NCBI RefSeq assembly: GCF_050314255.1
Contig: NZ_JBNPMZ010000002.1
Span: forward strand, 186,001-250,000
Direction of reading: 5' to 3'
Length of the DNA stretch: 64,000 bases
From: Claveliimonas sp034178805
GTDB lineage: Bacteria > Bacillota > Clostridia > Lachnospirales > Lachnospiraceae
Position 1 is the first letter of the stretch. The number at the start of each line of letters is the position of its first letter. The position numbers were made by a program, and so were the translations under genes. The notes below the pieces were generated by a model. The model was not told the origin of the DNA, made no database searches, and was given only the letters and a program-made list of their open reading frames with translations. Shown here one piece after another: positions 8,748-16,341 of this stretch.

Positions 8748-9227
8748 ATGAATCTGACACATTTTGATGAAAATGGAAAGGCATTGATGGTCGATGTATC
8801 CGAAAAAAGCGACACTGAAAGAGAAGCCACTGCTGCCGGTAAAATCACCGTTAATCAGGCAGTATATCATGCAATCGAATCGGGAACCGTAGGAAAAGGG
8901 GATGTGCTCGGCGTGGCAACCACCGCGGGAATCATGGGAGCAAAGCGGACTTCTGAGTTAATTCCCATGTGCCACATTCTTCCGATCACAAACTGCCGGG
9001 TGCAATTTGAGATGAATCCGGAGGAAAGCGCCATCTACTGTTACTGTACCGTAAAAGTCACCGGAAAAACCGGAGTGGAAATGGAAGCTCTGACAGGTGT
9101 CAGTGTCGCTCTCCTTACTGTATATGATATGTGCAAGGCACTCGACAAATCCATGGAAATCGGCGAAATATATCTGTGCCACAAAACCGGCGGCAAAAGC
9201 GGAGAGATATACAACAAAAAAAGATAG
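8748..9227 (+). CDS. moaC: Cyclic pyranopterin monophosphate synthase MoaC
   Basis: 159 residues, the usual MoaC size. The diagnostic block GVATTAGIMGAKRTSELIPM-CH carries the conserved active-site residues, and KTGVEMEALTGVSVALLTVYDM the dimer core. MoaC makes cyclic pyranopterin monophosphate in molybdopterin synthesis, together with MoaA. No other moa/mog/moe gene lies in this window, so moaC stands apart from its pathway here. The ATG at 8748 is preferred (AAGGA 9 nt upstream) over the ATG at 8730. Confidence 0.95.
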   Translation: MNLTHFDENGKALMVDVSEKSDTEREATAAGKITVNQAVYHAIESGTVGKGDVLGVATTAGIMGAKRTSELIPMCHILPITNCRVQFEMNPEESAIYCYCTVKVTGKTGVEMEALTGVSVALLTVYDMCKALDKSMEIGEIYLCHKTGGKSGEIYNKKR

Positions 9228-9274
9228 CTTTCTAAATCCATATTACCGTGTTAAGAAGAAAAACGAATATTTGA

Positions 9275-9510
9275 CACGTATTTTTAAGTCGTGACTACAT
9301 GGCAAAATCAAGTTTTCTCATTTTACCACGTAAAAAAACAATGACCCTACGTGTGAAAATTATAATATTGCAAATTCCCCACGTAGAATACGTGAAATAT
9401 TACGTGTTTAAATTAATTATGAAACTTCTCCCACGTAGTGCAGACGAAATACTACGTGTGAAAATCAATGATAATGAATTTCTCACGCAATTCAAAATAT
9501 TTCCACATAG
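9275..9510. repeat. 52-bp-period tandem array of inverted CACGTA/TACGTG pairs
   Basis: CACGTA occurs at 9275, 9327, 9380 and 9432, with a CACGCA variant at 9484 (spacings 52, 53, 52, 52). Each of the first four is followed exactly 21 bp later by its inverse: TACATG at 9296, then TACGTG at 9348, 9401 and 9453. One extra TACGTG is at 9389. The 25-26 bp between pairs are AT-rich and loosely conserved (TGAAAATYAAT after the second site). Spacings of 21 and 52 bp equal about 2 and 5 helical turns, placing all sites on one face of the DNA. Each pair could also form a 6-7 bp hairpin in RNA. No coding frame fits. The array fills most of the gap between moaC and the tRNA unit. Confidence 0.75.
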
Positions 9511-9615
9511 AAAATTACATTTCAGTTTCTATACCCCTCCACCCAGGCTTTAGAAACACATGCTGCAAAACACACAAATAAGGTTCACTGAACCTTTTAG
9601 CGTATGCATGGCAAC

Positions 9616-9656
9616 AAAAAATCGCAATCCCTGTATTCCAGGAATTGCGATTTTTT
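9616..9656 (-). terminator. Terminator of the tRNA-Glu/tRNA-Cys unit
   Basis: Hairpin AAAAAATCGCAAT-c-CCTG / CAGG-a-ATTGCGATTTTTT. It starts 2 bp after the tRNA-Cys 3' end on the minus strand and could also stop plus-strand transcription. Confidence 0.9.
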
Positions 9657-9657
9657 A

Positions 9658-9728
9658 AGGCGCCAACCAGATTTGAACTGGTGATAGAGGTGTTGCAGAC
9701 CTTTGCCTTACCACTTGGCTATGGCGCC
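9658..9728 (-). tRNA. tRNA-Cys (GCA), copy 2
   Basis: 71 nt, same structure and anticodon GCA as the copy at 2805-2875, with one T-loop difference (GTTCAAATC). It lies 52 bp downstream of tRNA-Glu in the same transcription unit. CCA is not encoded. Confidence 0.95.
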
Positions 9729-9780
9729 TCACTATAGTAATGAGCACTTAGTGACCGTCTTATAATCACTTACGTGCAAA

Positions 9781-9852
9781 TGACTCCACCGGGAATCGAA
9801 CCCGGGTTACCGCCGTGAAAGGGCGATGTCTTGACCGCTTGACCATGGAGCC
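9781..9852 (-). tRNA. tRNA-Glu (TTC)
   Basis: 72 nt with acceptor GGCTCCA / TGGAGTC, anticodon TTC in CCCTTTCAC, T arm CCGGGTTCGATTCCCGG and discriminator A. CCA is not encoded. It is the first gene of the tRNA pair. Confidence 0.95.
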
Positions 9853-9893
9853 ATATGAAATCCCAGTCACAACCTCCGCAGTGACCGAGATTT

Positions 9894-9922
9894 ATAATAT
9901 CATAATCCACTTCATTTTGCAA
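9894..9922 (-). promoter_or_regulatory. Promoter of the tRNA-Glu/tRNA-Cys unit
   Basis: On the minus strand TTGCAA, 17 bp, TATTAT, ending about 40 bp before the tRNA-Glu 5' end. Confidence 0.7.
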
Positions 9923-9937
9923 GCACTTTTTTAATAA

Positions 9938-11014
9938 TTATTCTTTATAATACGTTACCATTAAATCCACCATTCGATCATAACTTTTCACGCCGTCCGA
10001 CTGCCCATTTACCTTAAGATAACTGTCATTTACCATATCTGCAACTTCCGCCACCTTGCCGTCATACCTCGCCCAGTATTCACTGTTCGCCCGAAGATCC
10101 ACTTCTGCTTCCGGTGCCAGCATCTGTCGCACCTCTTTCCATGCCTCCAGATCCACCTTCCGAAGTACATTCATACAATATATCCATCCCAGCAAACTCC
10201 CGCTGTAATTGAATTCCGCCTTCCCGGATTCCATACATGCCAGATATCCAATAAAATTCGCCTCCTGCTCCTGCATAAATCCCCGAAGGTGAGACAGTTC
10301 ATGGCAGGCTGTGAACGGAATATTGTAATCCGTCATCCCACTATTATAATTCGCCTCCACAGTAAATGGAGAATACACACCGCTCAAATTCTGAACTGAC
10401 AGTATCCATGGATTGATCAATCCCTTCGGCTTCGGATAATATCCCTGAAGCTCCGGGTAAGTCTCCCCCAGAAGCAGCATTGCCTCCACCGCCGATTCTC
10501 TCTCACTGCCGTCCAGTTTCATAACACCGGACTCATCTCTGTCAACCTTATCTGCATAGTCATTCACATCCTCCGTCAGGATGATGCAGACCCGCTTCAG
10601 ATCTTCCACTGTATAAGACTCTGTCACAAGTCCTGCACTCTCCGAAAATGATTCTCTGTGATAATTGATTCCACAGTTCAGTGTATATATCAAAAACAAC
10701 AACGACACCGTAAAGAAGAGACCTGCCAGAAAATGTAAAATTTCTTTTTTTCCCTTTTTCCCCTTTATCAAACCTGCTATCAAATGGATCAACAGCACTG
10801 TGATAATCAAAATCAGCGCATACAATCCCAGCTCCGATACAGAAACCGGCACATATCCAGCCATTCTTCCTATTAAGGAAACAATTACCGGGTAAATATG
10901 TACGGAATACCACTGTGCCGTTCCCTCAAGCCTGCGCGACACGAATAACACTGCAAACGACACACTTAGCATAATACCGCCTGCATACATCCATTTTTTA
11001 GATTCTATCTTCAT
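9938..11014 (-). CDS. DUF3810 family membrane protein with metallopeptidase-like HExxH motif
   Basis: 358 residues. Three hydrophobic helices lie in the first 130 residues (YAGGIMLSVSFAVLFVS; LGLYALILIITVLLIHLIAG; ILHFLAGLFFTVSLLFLIYT), followed by a soluble domain. That domain has CHELSHLRGF at about 236-245, an HExxH zinc-site pattern, and a downstream Glu (EQEANFIGYLA) as third-ligand candidate. This matches the DUF3810 family, whose function is unknown. The frame continues to 11182, but AAAGGAG lies 7 nt before the ATG at 11014. It is convergent with the tRNA unit and divergent from the PTS operon. Confidence 0.85.
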   Translation of the reverse strand: MKIESKKWMYAGGIMLSVSFAVLFVSRRLEGTAQWYSVHIYPVIVSLIGRMAGYVPVSVSELGLYALILIITVLLIHLIAGLIKGKKGKKEILHFLAGLFFTVSLLFLIYTLNCGINYHRESFSESAGLVTESYTVEDLKRVCIILTEDVNDYADKVDRDESGVMKLDGSERESAVEAMLLLGETYPELQGYYPKPKGLINPWILSVQNLSGVYSPFTVEANYNSGMTDYNIPFTACHELSHLRGFMQEQEANFIGYLACMESGKAEFNYSGSLLGWIYCMNVLRKVDLEAWKEVRQMLAPEAEVDLRANSEYWARYDGKVAEVADMVNDSYLKVNGQSDGVKSYDRMVDLMVTYYKE

Positions 11015-11107
11015 CCGGACTCCTTTAAATTCAAGACTCACTTTATCATTGTCATCCTCATTATAGCGTGCCCCCGATTCGGGAACAACCGAAAATATTT
11101 TTTTCTC

Positions 11108-11136
11108 TTGACAAATTTCTTTTTTCATTCTAATAT
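11108..11136 (+). promoter_or_regulatory. Promoter of the sugar PTS operon
   Basis: A perfect TTGACA, 17 bp, TAATAT. Transcription would start near 11143, just before the RAT element. Confidence 0.8.
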
Positions 11137-11150
11137 TTGAAATATGATGT

Positions 11151-11187
11151 AGTATGTTACTTGTTGTGAACGAACGAGGCATTAACT
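11151..11187 (+). promoter_or_regulatory. RAT (ribonucleic antiterminator) site for a BglG-type protein
   Basis: The segment follows the LicT/GlcT target layout: GTATGTTACTTGTT, a 7-nt loop, then AACGAGGCATTAAC. CTTGTT pairs with AACGAG and an outer AGT/ACT pair closes the element. Its 3' part (11177-11187) is also the left arm of the terminator at 11177-11234, so the two structures exclude each other. The cognate binding protein is encoded at 13497-14345. Confidence 0.75.
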
Positions 11188-11234
11188 ATGCATAAGTATT
11201 TTGGATATTTATGTGGGTTAGTGTCTCTTTTTTT
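11177..11234 (+). terminator. Conditional terminator (attenuator) before the PTS operon
   Basis: AGGCATTAAC (11177-11186) pairs with GTTAGTGTCT (11217-11226), all ten positions pairing with two G-U. An inner CATAA/TTATG stem and a T7 run (11228-11234) complete it. It lies between the promoter and the first PTS gene and overlaps the RAT. Confidence 0.8.
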
Positions 11235-11298
11235 GGTTAAAATAGCCTTATAAATATCCGCATCTAAAAAAAGAAAAGAGAGGAAAGGAAAAAGAACA

Positions 11299-13467
11299 AT
11301 GAAAGACAAAATTTTTGGCGTGCTCCAGCGCGTAGGAAGATCGTTTATGCTTCCAATCGCCATCCTTCCGGTAGCCGGACTGCTGCTGGGATTCGGTGGC
11401 TCTTTCACAAACGAGACCATGCTCGAAACCTATGGTCTCATCGATGCAATCGGACCGGGAACGATTGTTTATGATATTTTCTATGTAATGAAAGAAGCGG
11501 GTAATATCGTATTTGCCAACCTGCCCATAATCTTTGCAATGGGCGTAGCTATCGGAATGGCAAAGAAGGAAAAAGAGGTTGCAGCCCTTTCTGCTGCCAT
11601 CGCATTCTTCATCATGCATGCATCCATCAGTGCACTGATCACGATTAACGGCGGTACCGAACAGATGCTGAGCGGTGCTACCACTTCCGTTTGTGGTATC
11701 ACCTCCCTTCAGATGGGTGTATTCGGCGGTATTATCGTAGGTCTGGGTGTTGCGGCACTGCACAATCGATTCTATAAGATCGAACTGCCACAGGTGCTTT
11801 CTTTCTTCGGAGGTACCCGATTTGTTCCAATCGTCTCCGCACTGGTTTACACAGGAGTCGGTATTCTGATGTACTTTATCTGGCCTGTAATCCAGACCGG
11901 AATTTATGCAGTAGGAAACGTAGTTCTGGAATCCGGTTATGCAGGAACATGGGTATACGGTCTGATGGAGCGTCTGCTGATTCCGTTCGGACTTCACCAC
12001 GTATTCTATCTTCCGTTCTGGCAGACAGCTCTGGGCGGAACAATGGAAGTAAACGGCGTACTGGTAGAAGGTGCTCAGAACATCTTCTTTGCACAGCTTT
12101 CTGACCCGACAGTAGAGCATTTTGCAGTATCAGCAACCAGATTCATGTCCGGTAAATTCCCGCTGATGATCTTCGGTCTTCCGGGCGCTGCACTTGCCAT
12201 GTACAAAACAGCAAAACCTGAAAAGAAAAAAGCAGTAGAAGGTCTTCTGTTCTCCGCAGCACTGACCTCCATGCTGACCGGTATCACAGAACCTCTTGAA
12301 TTTACCTTCCTGTTCGTGGCACCGCTGCTTTACGGAATCCACTGTGTATTCGCCGGCCTTGCATACATGCTGATGCATATATGTAACGTAGGTGTCGGCA
12401 TGACCTTCTCCGGCGGACTCATTGACCTGTTCCTCTTTGGAATCCTTCAGGGCAATGCAAAGACAAGCTGGATCTGGATCGTTATTGTAGGTATTGGTTA
12501 CTTCTTTGTATATTACTTCCTGTTTAGCTTCTTAATCAAGAAACTGGATCTGAAAACCCCTGGACGTGACGACAGTGAAGAGGTAAAATTATATAGAAGA
12601 AGTGATGTAGAAGCCCGGAAAAAAGGAGCTGCCGCAGGTAACGCAGTTTCAGAAGAGGACGAACTTTCCTCTTCCATATGCCGCGGACTTGGCGGTAAGA
12701 AAAACATCTCCGATGTAGATTGCTGCGCAACCAGACTTCGCTGTACTGTATACGATGCCTCTCTGGTAGACGATGCACTGCTGAAATCCACAGGAGCATC
12801 CGGTGTTGTACACAAAGGAAACGGTGTACAGATTATTTACGGACCACGGGTAACCGTAATCAAATCCAACCTGGAAGACTATCTGGAAACTGCTCCGGAT
12901 GAGATCGTTTCCAATAACGCAGCAGACAAAGGCAATACCTCCGCTAAAGCTGCTGACACTGCAGGAAATGGGGAAACTTCAGACAGCACAGAAACATCCG
13001 TGGTAAAAACAGTCGTTATCTCCAGCCCTGTGACCGGTCTTGCAGCCGATCTGTCCACCGCTCCGGATGAAGCATTTGCAGGAAGAATGATGGGTGACGG
13101 TGCGGCAGTAACACCGGAAGATGCGATTGTAAGAGCACCGGAAGATGGAGAAGTATGCTTTGTATTCGAGACAAAACACGCCATCGGTTTCCTGACAGAC
13201 TCCGGAATCAGCCTTCTGCTTCACATGGGAATTGATACGGTAAAATTAAACGGAGAAGGTTTCAAAGTATTTGTAGAGAACGGACAGAAAGTAAAGAAAG
13301 GTGAGCCGCTTATGGAATTGGATCTTGAATTCCTCAAAGCCAACGCTCCTTCTCTTGTATCACCAATTCTGTGTACAGAACTGGAAGACAATCAGAAGAT
13401 CCGCCTTTTGAATGACGGTGCAATCCATGCTGGAGAAGCGCTGTTTGCAGTAGATTTTTACGAATAA
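11299..13467 (+). CDS. PTS glucose/N-acetylglucosamine-type transporter, EIICBA
   Basis: 722 residues in the order EIIC-EIIB-EIIA. EIIC (about 1-415) has ten or so membrane segments and the glucose-class motif FGLHHVFYLPFWQTALGG. EIIB (about 455-530) has the phosphorylation Cys at 476 in DVDCCATRLR. A Ser/Thr/Asp/Ala-rich linker leads to EIIA (about 570-722) with the acceptor His at 642 in LLLHMGIDTVKLNG. It imports and phosphorylates a hexose at the membrane using phosphate relayed from EI and HPr, both encoded downstream. The sugar is probably glucose or an amino sugar, as EIIC is of the glucose superfamily. Expression is controlled by the upstream promoter, RAT and terminator. Confidence 0.93.
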   Translation: MKDKIFGVLQRVGRSFMLPIAILPVAGLLLGFGGSFTNETMLETYGLIDAIGPGTIVYDIFYVMKEAGNIVFANLPIIFAMGVAIGMAKKEKEVAALSAAIAFFIMHASISALITINGGTEQMLSGATTSVCGITSLQMGVFGGIIVGLGVAALHNRFYKIELPQVLSFFGGTRFVPIVSALVYTGVGILMYFIWPVIQTGIYAVGNVVLESGYAGTWVYGLMERLLIPFGLHHVFYLPFWQTALGGTMEVNGVLVEGAQNIFFAQLSDPTVEHFAVSATRFMSGKFPLMIFGLPGAALAMYKTAKPEKKKAVEGLLFSAALTSMLTGITEPLEFTFLFVAPLLYGIHCVFAGLAYMLMHICNVGVGMTFSGGLIDLFLFGILQGNAKTSWIWIVIVGIGYFFVYYFLFSFLIKKLDLKTPGRDDSEEVKLYRRSDVEARKKGAAAGNAVSEEDELSSSICRGLGGKKNISDVDCCATRLRCTVYDASLVDDALLKSTGASGVVHKGNGVQIIYGPRVTVIKSNLEDYLETAPDEIVSNNAADKGNTSAKAADTAGNGETSDSTETSVVKTVVISSPVTGLAADLSTAPDEAFAGRMMGDGAAVTPEDAIVRAPEDGEVCFVFETKHAIGFLTDSGISLLLHMGIDTVKLNGEGFKVFVENGQKVKKGEPLMELDLEFLKANAPSLVSPILCTELEDNQKIRLLNDGAIHAGEALFAVDFYE

Positions 13468-13496
13468 GAATACTTTCGAAATTTGTGGGGAAAATT

Positions 13497-14345
13497 ATGT
13501 ATAGGATTAAAAAAGTACTCAATCATAATTCCATTATCGGAATTCATGAAGAAACGGATCAGGAATATCTGATTTTGGGAAAAGGTATCGGTTTTGGAAG
13601 GAAAACCGGTGAAATTACAGAATGCCGGGAAGGTGATTCCATCTATTCCCTGCAGGAATCGACAGAACGCGGAGATGCAAAGGAGCTTGCCGCTTCCATT
13701 GATCCGCTGTATCTGGAAATAGCAAATGAAGTTCTAAGCGAAGCGGAAAGGGTATTTAATGATATCGACCGAAACGTGCTTTTCCCCATGGCAGACCACA
13801 TTGAATTTGCTGTTAAGCGAATCCGGAATCACGAGCCGATCAGCAATCCGCTTACGGATGATATCCGGATTCTGTTCCACATGGAATTTAAAACAGCACA
13901 GTGCATCCGGCCTATCCTCAAAGAACATTTCGGAATTGAAATAGATGATGATGAAATCGGCTATATTGCCCTTCATATTCATTCTGCAATCCGGGATGAA
14001 AAGGTATCACAGGCTATGCAGATAGCTCAGGCAGTCCGGGAATGCATCTCTCTGGTAGAGAAGGAAATCGGCAGGCCCATTGATGTTATGACGCTGTCCT
14101 ATAACCGTCTTATGAATCATGTGCGAAATATGGTGGCACGTGCATTGTCAGGCGAAAAACTAAAACTGAATATGAATGATTATATGGGAGTCAAATTCCC
14201 ACAGGCATTTCAGACTGCAAAAGATATCTGCGATCAGGTGGGCCGCAGTCTGAAATGTCAGCTGAACGAAGTTGAAATCGGCTATCTGGCCATGCACATT
14301 GAACGTGTTGCAAATGATGAGCTGGATTCACAGACCGAAGAATAA
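13497..14345 (+). CDS. BglG/LicT/GlcT-family transcription antiterminator
   Basis: 282 residues. The N-terminal RNA-binding domain (about 1-58) has the LicT-like start MYRIKKVLNHNSIIGI, followed by two PRD modules (about 70-175 and 180-280) with conserved His in HIEFAVKRI, IGYIALHIHSAI, MNHVRNMVA and IGYLAMHIERV. When active it binds the RAT at 11151-11187 and lets transcription pass the overlapping terminator; the PTS phosphorylates PRD histidines to control this. The start is the ATG at 13497, 6 nt after GGGG, in preference to the GTG at 13485. It lies 29 bp after EIICBA. Confidence 0.92.
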   Translation: MYRIKKVLNHNSIIGIHEETDQEYLILGKGIGFGRKTGEITECREGDSIYSLQESTERGDAKELAASIDPLYLEIANEVLSEAERVFNDIDRNVLFPMADHIEFAVKRIRNHEPISNPLTDDIRILFHMEFKTAQCIRPILKEHFGIEIDDDEIGYIALHIHSAIRDEKVSQAMQIAQAVRECISLVEKEIGRPIDVMTLSYNRLMNHVRNMVARALSGEKLKLNMNDYMGVKFPQAFQTAKDICDQVGRSLKCQLNEVEIGYLAMHIERVANDELDSQTEE

Positions 14346-14388
14346 CAAAAATCATAATAAAAAAATATATAAAAAGGAGATTATTACT

Positions 14389-14646
14389 ATGAAATCATTT
14401 GAATACACAATCACAGACCCAGTAGGTATCCACGCAAGACCGGCAGGAATGCTTGTAAAAGAAGTTAAAAATTACGCATCTTCTGTTACTATCGTAAAAG
14501 GTGATAAAAAGGCTGATGCCAGAAAACTGATGATTCTGATGAGTCTGGGTGTAAAATGCGGAGAGACTGTTACCGTAGAGGTTGAAGGTGCTGACGAAGA
14601 GACTGCTGCAGCTTCCCTGGAAACTTTCTTCAAAGAAAATCTGTAA
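14389..14646 (+). CDS. ptsH: Phosphocarrier protein HPr
   Basis: 85 residues, normal for HPr. The EI phosphorylation site His15 is in GIHARPAG. The position of the regulatory Ser46 (in Bacillus HPr LKSIMGVMSLG) is Lys46 here (ARKLMILMSLG), so HPr kinase control through this residue should not be possible. AAAGGAG lies 9 nt before the ATG at 14389; longer in-frame starts overlap the antiterminator gene. It lies between the antiterminator and EI genes and is probably co-transcribed with both. Confidence 0.95.
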   Translation: MKSFEYTITDPVGIHARPAGMLVKEVKNYASSVTIVKGDKKADARKLMILMSLGVKCGETVTVEVEGADEETAAASLETFFKENL

Positions 14647-14661
14647 TTTCGAGGTGTAAAT

Positions 14662-16269
14662 ATGAATACATATACCGGGAAATCTATTTTCAAAGGTATC
14701 GCCATCGGCCGCATTCTGTTCTATCAGAAGGCCGAGCAGGCGGTTACCCGCACTAAAATACAGGATACAGACGCAGAAATCCGGCGCTATGAAACAGCTA
14801 CAAAAACTGCTATCGAACAGCTGAATGTACTGTACGAAAAAGCTGTACAGGAAGTAGGCGAAATGAATGCTGCCGTATTCGAAGTTCATGCGATGATGCT
14901 GGAGGATGATGATTACGTAGATTCCATTAAAAATATCATTGAAACCCAGCAGGTAAATGCAGAATTTGCTGTTGCAACTACCGGAGATAATTTTGCAAAA
15001 ATGTTTGCAGACATGAATGATGACTATTTCAGCGCAAGAGCTGCAGATGTAAAGGACATTTCCGAACGACTTGTCAACATCTTAAGCGGTCGTGAAAACG
15101 GAAGTACCATCGGTGAAGAACCTGTCATCATTGTTGCCGATGATCTGGCACCAAGTGAAACAGTTCAGATGGACAAAGAGAAACTCCTGGCTTTCGTTAC
15201 CCGATATGGTTCCTCAAACTCACATACTGCAATTCTGGCAAGAACCATGAATATCCCGGCACTGATCGGTGTGGAAATTCAGGAAGACTGGAATCACAAA
15301 ATGGCCATTGTAGACGGATACAGCGGAACACTTTATATTGAACCTGATGAAGAAACACTTCTGGCCATGACCGCAAAACAGGAAGAGGACAAAAAGGCAA
15401 AAGAACTTCTTCAGGAATTAAAAGGTAAAGAGGACATCACTCCTGACGGACGTAAGATCAAACTGTACGCCAATATCGGAAGCGTAAAGGATGTAGCTGC
15501 TGTTCTTGCCAATGATGCAGCGGGCATCGGATTATTCCGAAGCGAATTCCTTTATCTGGAATCCGAAGATTATCCGGACGAAGAAACTCAGTTCCAGGCA
15601 TACAAGACTGTTGCCGAAAATATGGCAGGAAAGAAAGTCATCGTCCGCACACTGGACATCGGAGCCGACAAACAGGCGGATTATTTTAACCTTGATCACG
15701 AAGAGAATCCGGCAATGGGCTACCGCGCCATCCGCATATGCCTGGACCGCAAGGATATCTTCCGCACCCAGCTTCGCGCTCTCCTTCGCGCCAGCGCATA
15801 TGGTGATATTTCCATCATGTATCCCATGATCATTTCGGTCAATGAGGTTTTACAGGCAAAAGCACTTGTAGAGGAGATCAAACAGGAACTGGACGAAAAA
15901 GGCATTGCATACGGCAATGTAGAACAGGGTGTGATGATCGAGACACCGGCTGCTGTTATGATCAGCGAATCCCTTGCGAAAGAAGTAGATTTCTTCAGCA
16001 TTGGAACCAACGACCTGACCCAGTACACACTGGCGATCGACAGGCAGAATATGAAGCTGGACAACATCTATGATTCCCATCATCCGGCAGTCCTGCAGAT
16101 GATCCAGATGACCATCGACAACGGACACAAACACGGCTGCTGGGTTGGTATTTGCGGTGAACTGGGAGCAGATATGACTCTGACACAGACCTTCATCGAC
16201 ATGGGTATCGATGAACTTTCCGTATCACCTTCATTTATACTTCCGATCCGTAAAATCATAATTGGATAA
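14662..16269 (+). CDS. ptsI: PTS enzyme I (phosphoenolpyruvate-protein phosphotransferase)
   Basis: 535 residues, somewhat shorter than the 570-575 of Bacillus or E. coli EI. The active His is at about 188 in GSSNSHTAILARTMNIP. The C-terminal PEP-binding barrel carries ETPAAVMISESLAKEVDFFS and GTNDLTQYTLAIDRQN. It takes phosphate from PEP and passes it to HPr His15. It lies 15 bp after ptsH with GAGGTG 5 nt before the ATG and is the last gene of the PTS operon. The long palindrome starting at its stop codon probably terminates the transcript. Confidence 0.95.
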   Translation: MNTYTGKSIFKGIAIGRILFYQKAEQAVTRTKIQDTDAEIRRYETATKTAIEQLNVLYEKAVQEVGEMNAAVFEVHAMMLEDDDYVDSIKNIIETQQVNAEFAVATTGDNFAKMFADMNDDYFSARAADVKDISERLVNILSGRENGSTIGEEPVIIVADDLAPSETVQMDKEKLLAFVTRYGSSNSHTAILARTMNIPALIGVEIQEDWNHKMAIVDGYSGTLYIEPDEETLLAMTAKQEEDKKAKELLQELKGKEDITPDGRKIKLYANIGSVKDVAAVLANDAAGIGLFRSEFLYLESEDYPDEETQFQAYKTVAENMAGKKVIVRTLDIGADKQADYFNLDHEENPAMGYRAIRICLDRKDIFRTQLRALLRASAYGDISIMYPMIISVNEVLQAKALVEEIKQELDEKGIAYGNVEQGVMIETPAAVMISESLAKEVDFFSIGTNDLTQYTLAIDRQNMKLDNIYDSHHPAVLQMIQMTIDNGHKHGCWVGICGELGADMTLTQTFIDMGIDELSVSPSFILPIRKIIIG

Positions 16270-16339
16270 TAGGGTAGGGGACGGTTCTCTGTCCTGGCTC
16301 GGTAAACGGAACCAGGACAGAGAACCGTCCCCTACCCTA
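16270..16339. repeat. Long palindrome, GGGGAC family (copy A)
   Basis: Perfect 28-bp arms (16270-16297 and 16312-16339) around a 14-nt loop. The arm contains GTAGGGGACGGTTCTCTGTC. It overlaps the ptsI stop region and ends 2 bp before the stop of the convergent diguanylate cyclase gene, so it can act as a shared terminator. The arm sequence recurs at 52933-52990. Confidence 0.9.
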
Positions 16340-16341
16340 CA

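Noticed and set aside
9275..9510. Reading the 52-bp array as a CRISPR
   Set aside because: The hexamers are conserved but the repeat interior is not, there is no spacer pattern of unique sequence between identical repeats, and no cas gene is present.
9299..9553. 84-residue plus-strand frame over the repeat array
   Set aside because: It has no ribosome site and its apparent residues only reflect the repeats.
11248..12120. 290-residue minus-strand frame opposite EIICBA
   Set aside because: Antisense shadow of a strongly supported PTS gene.
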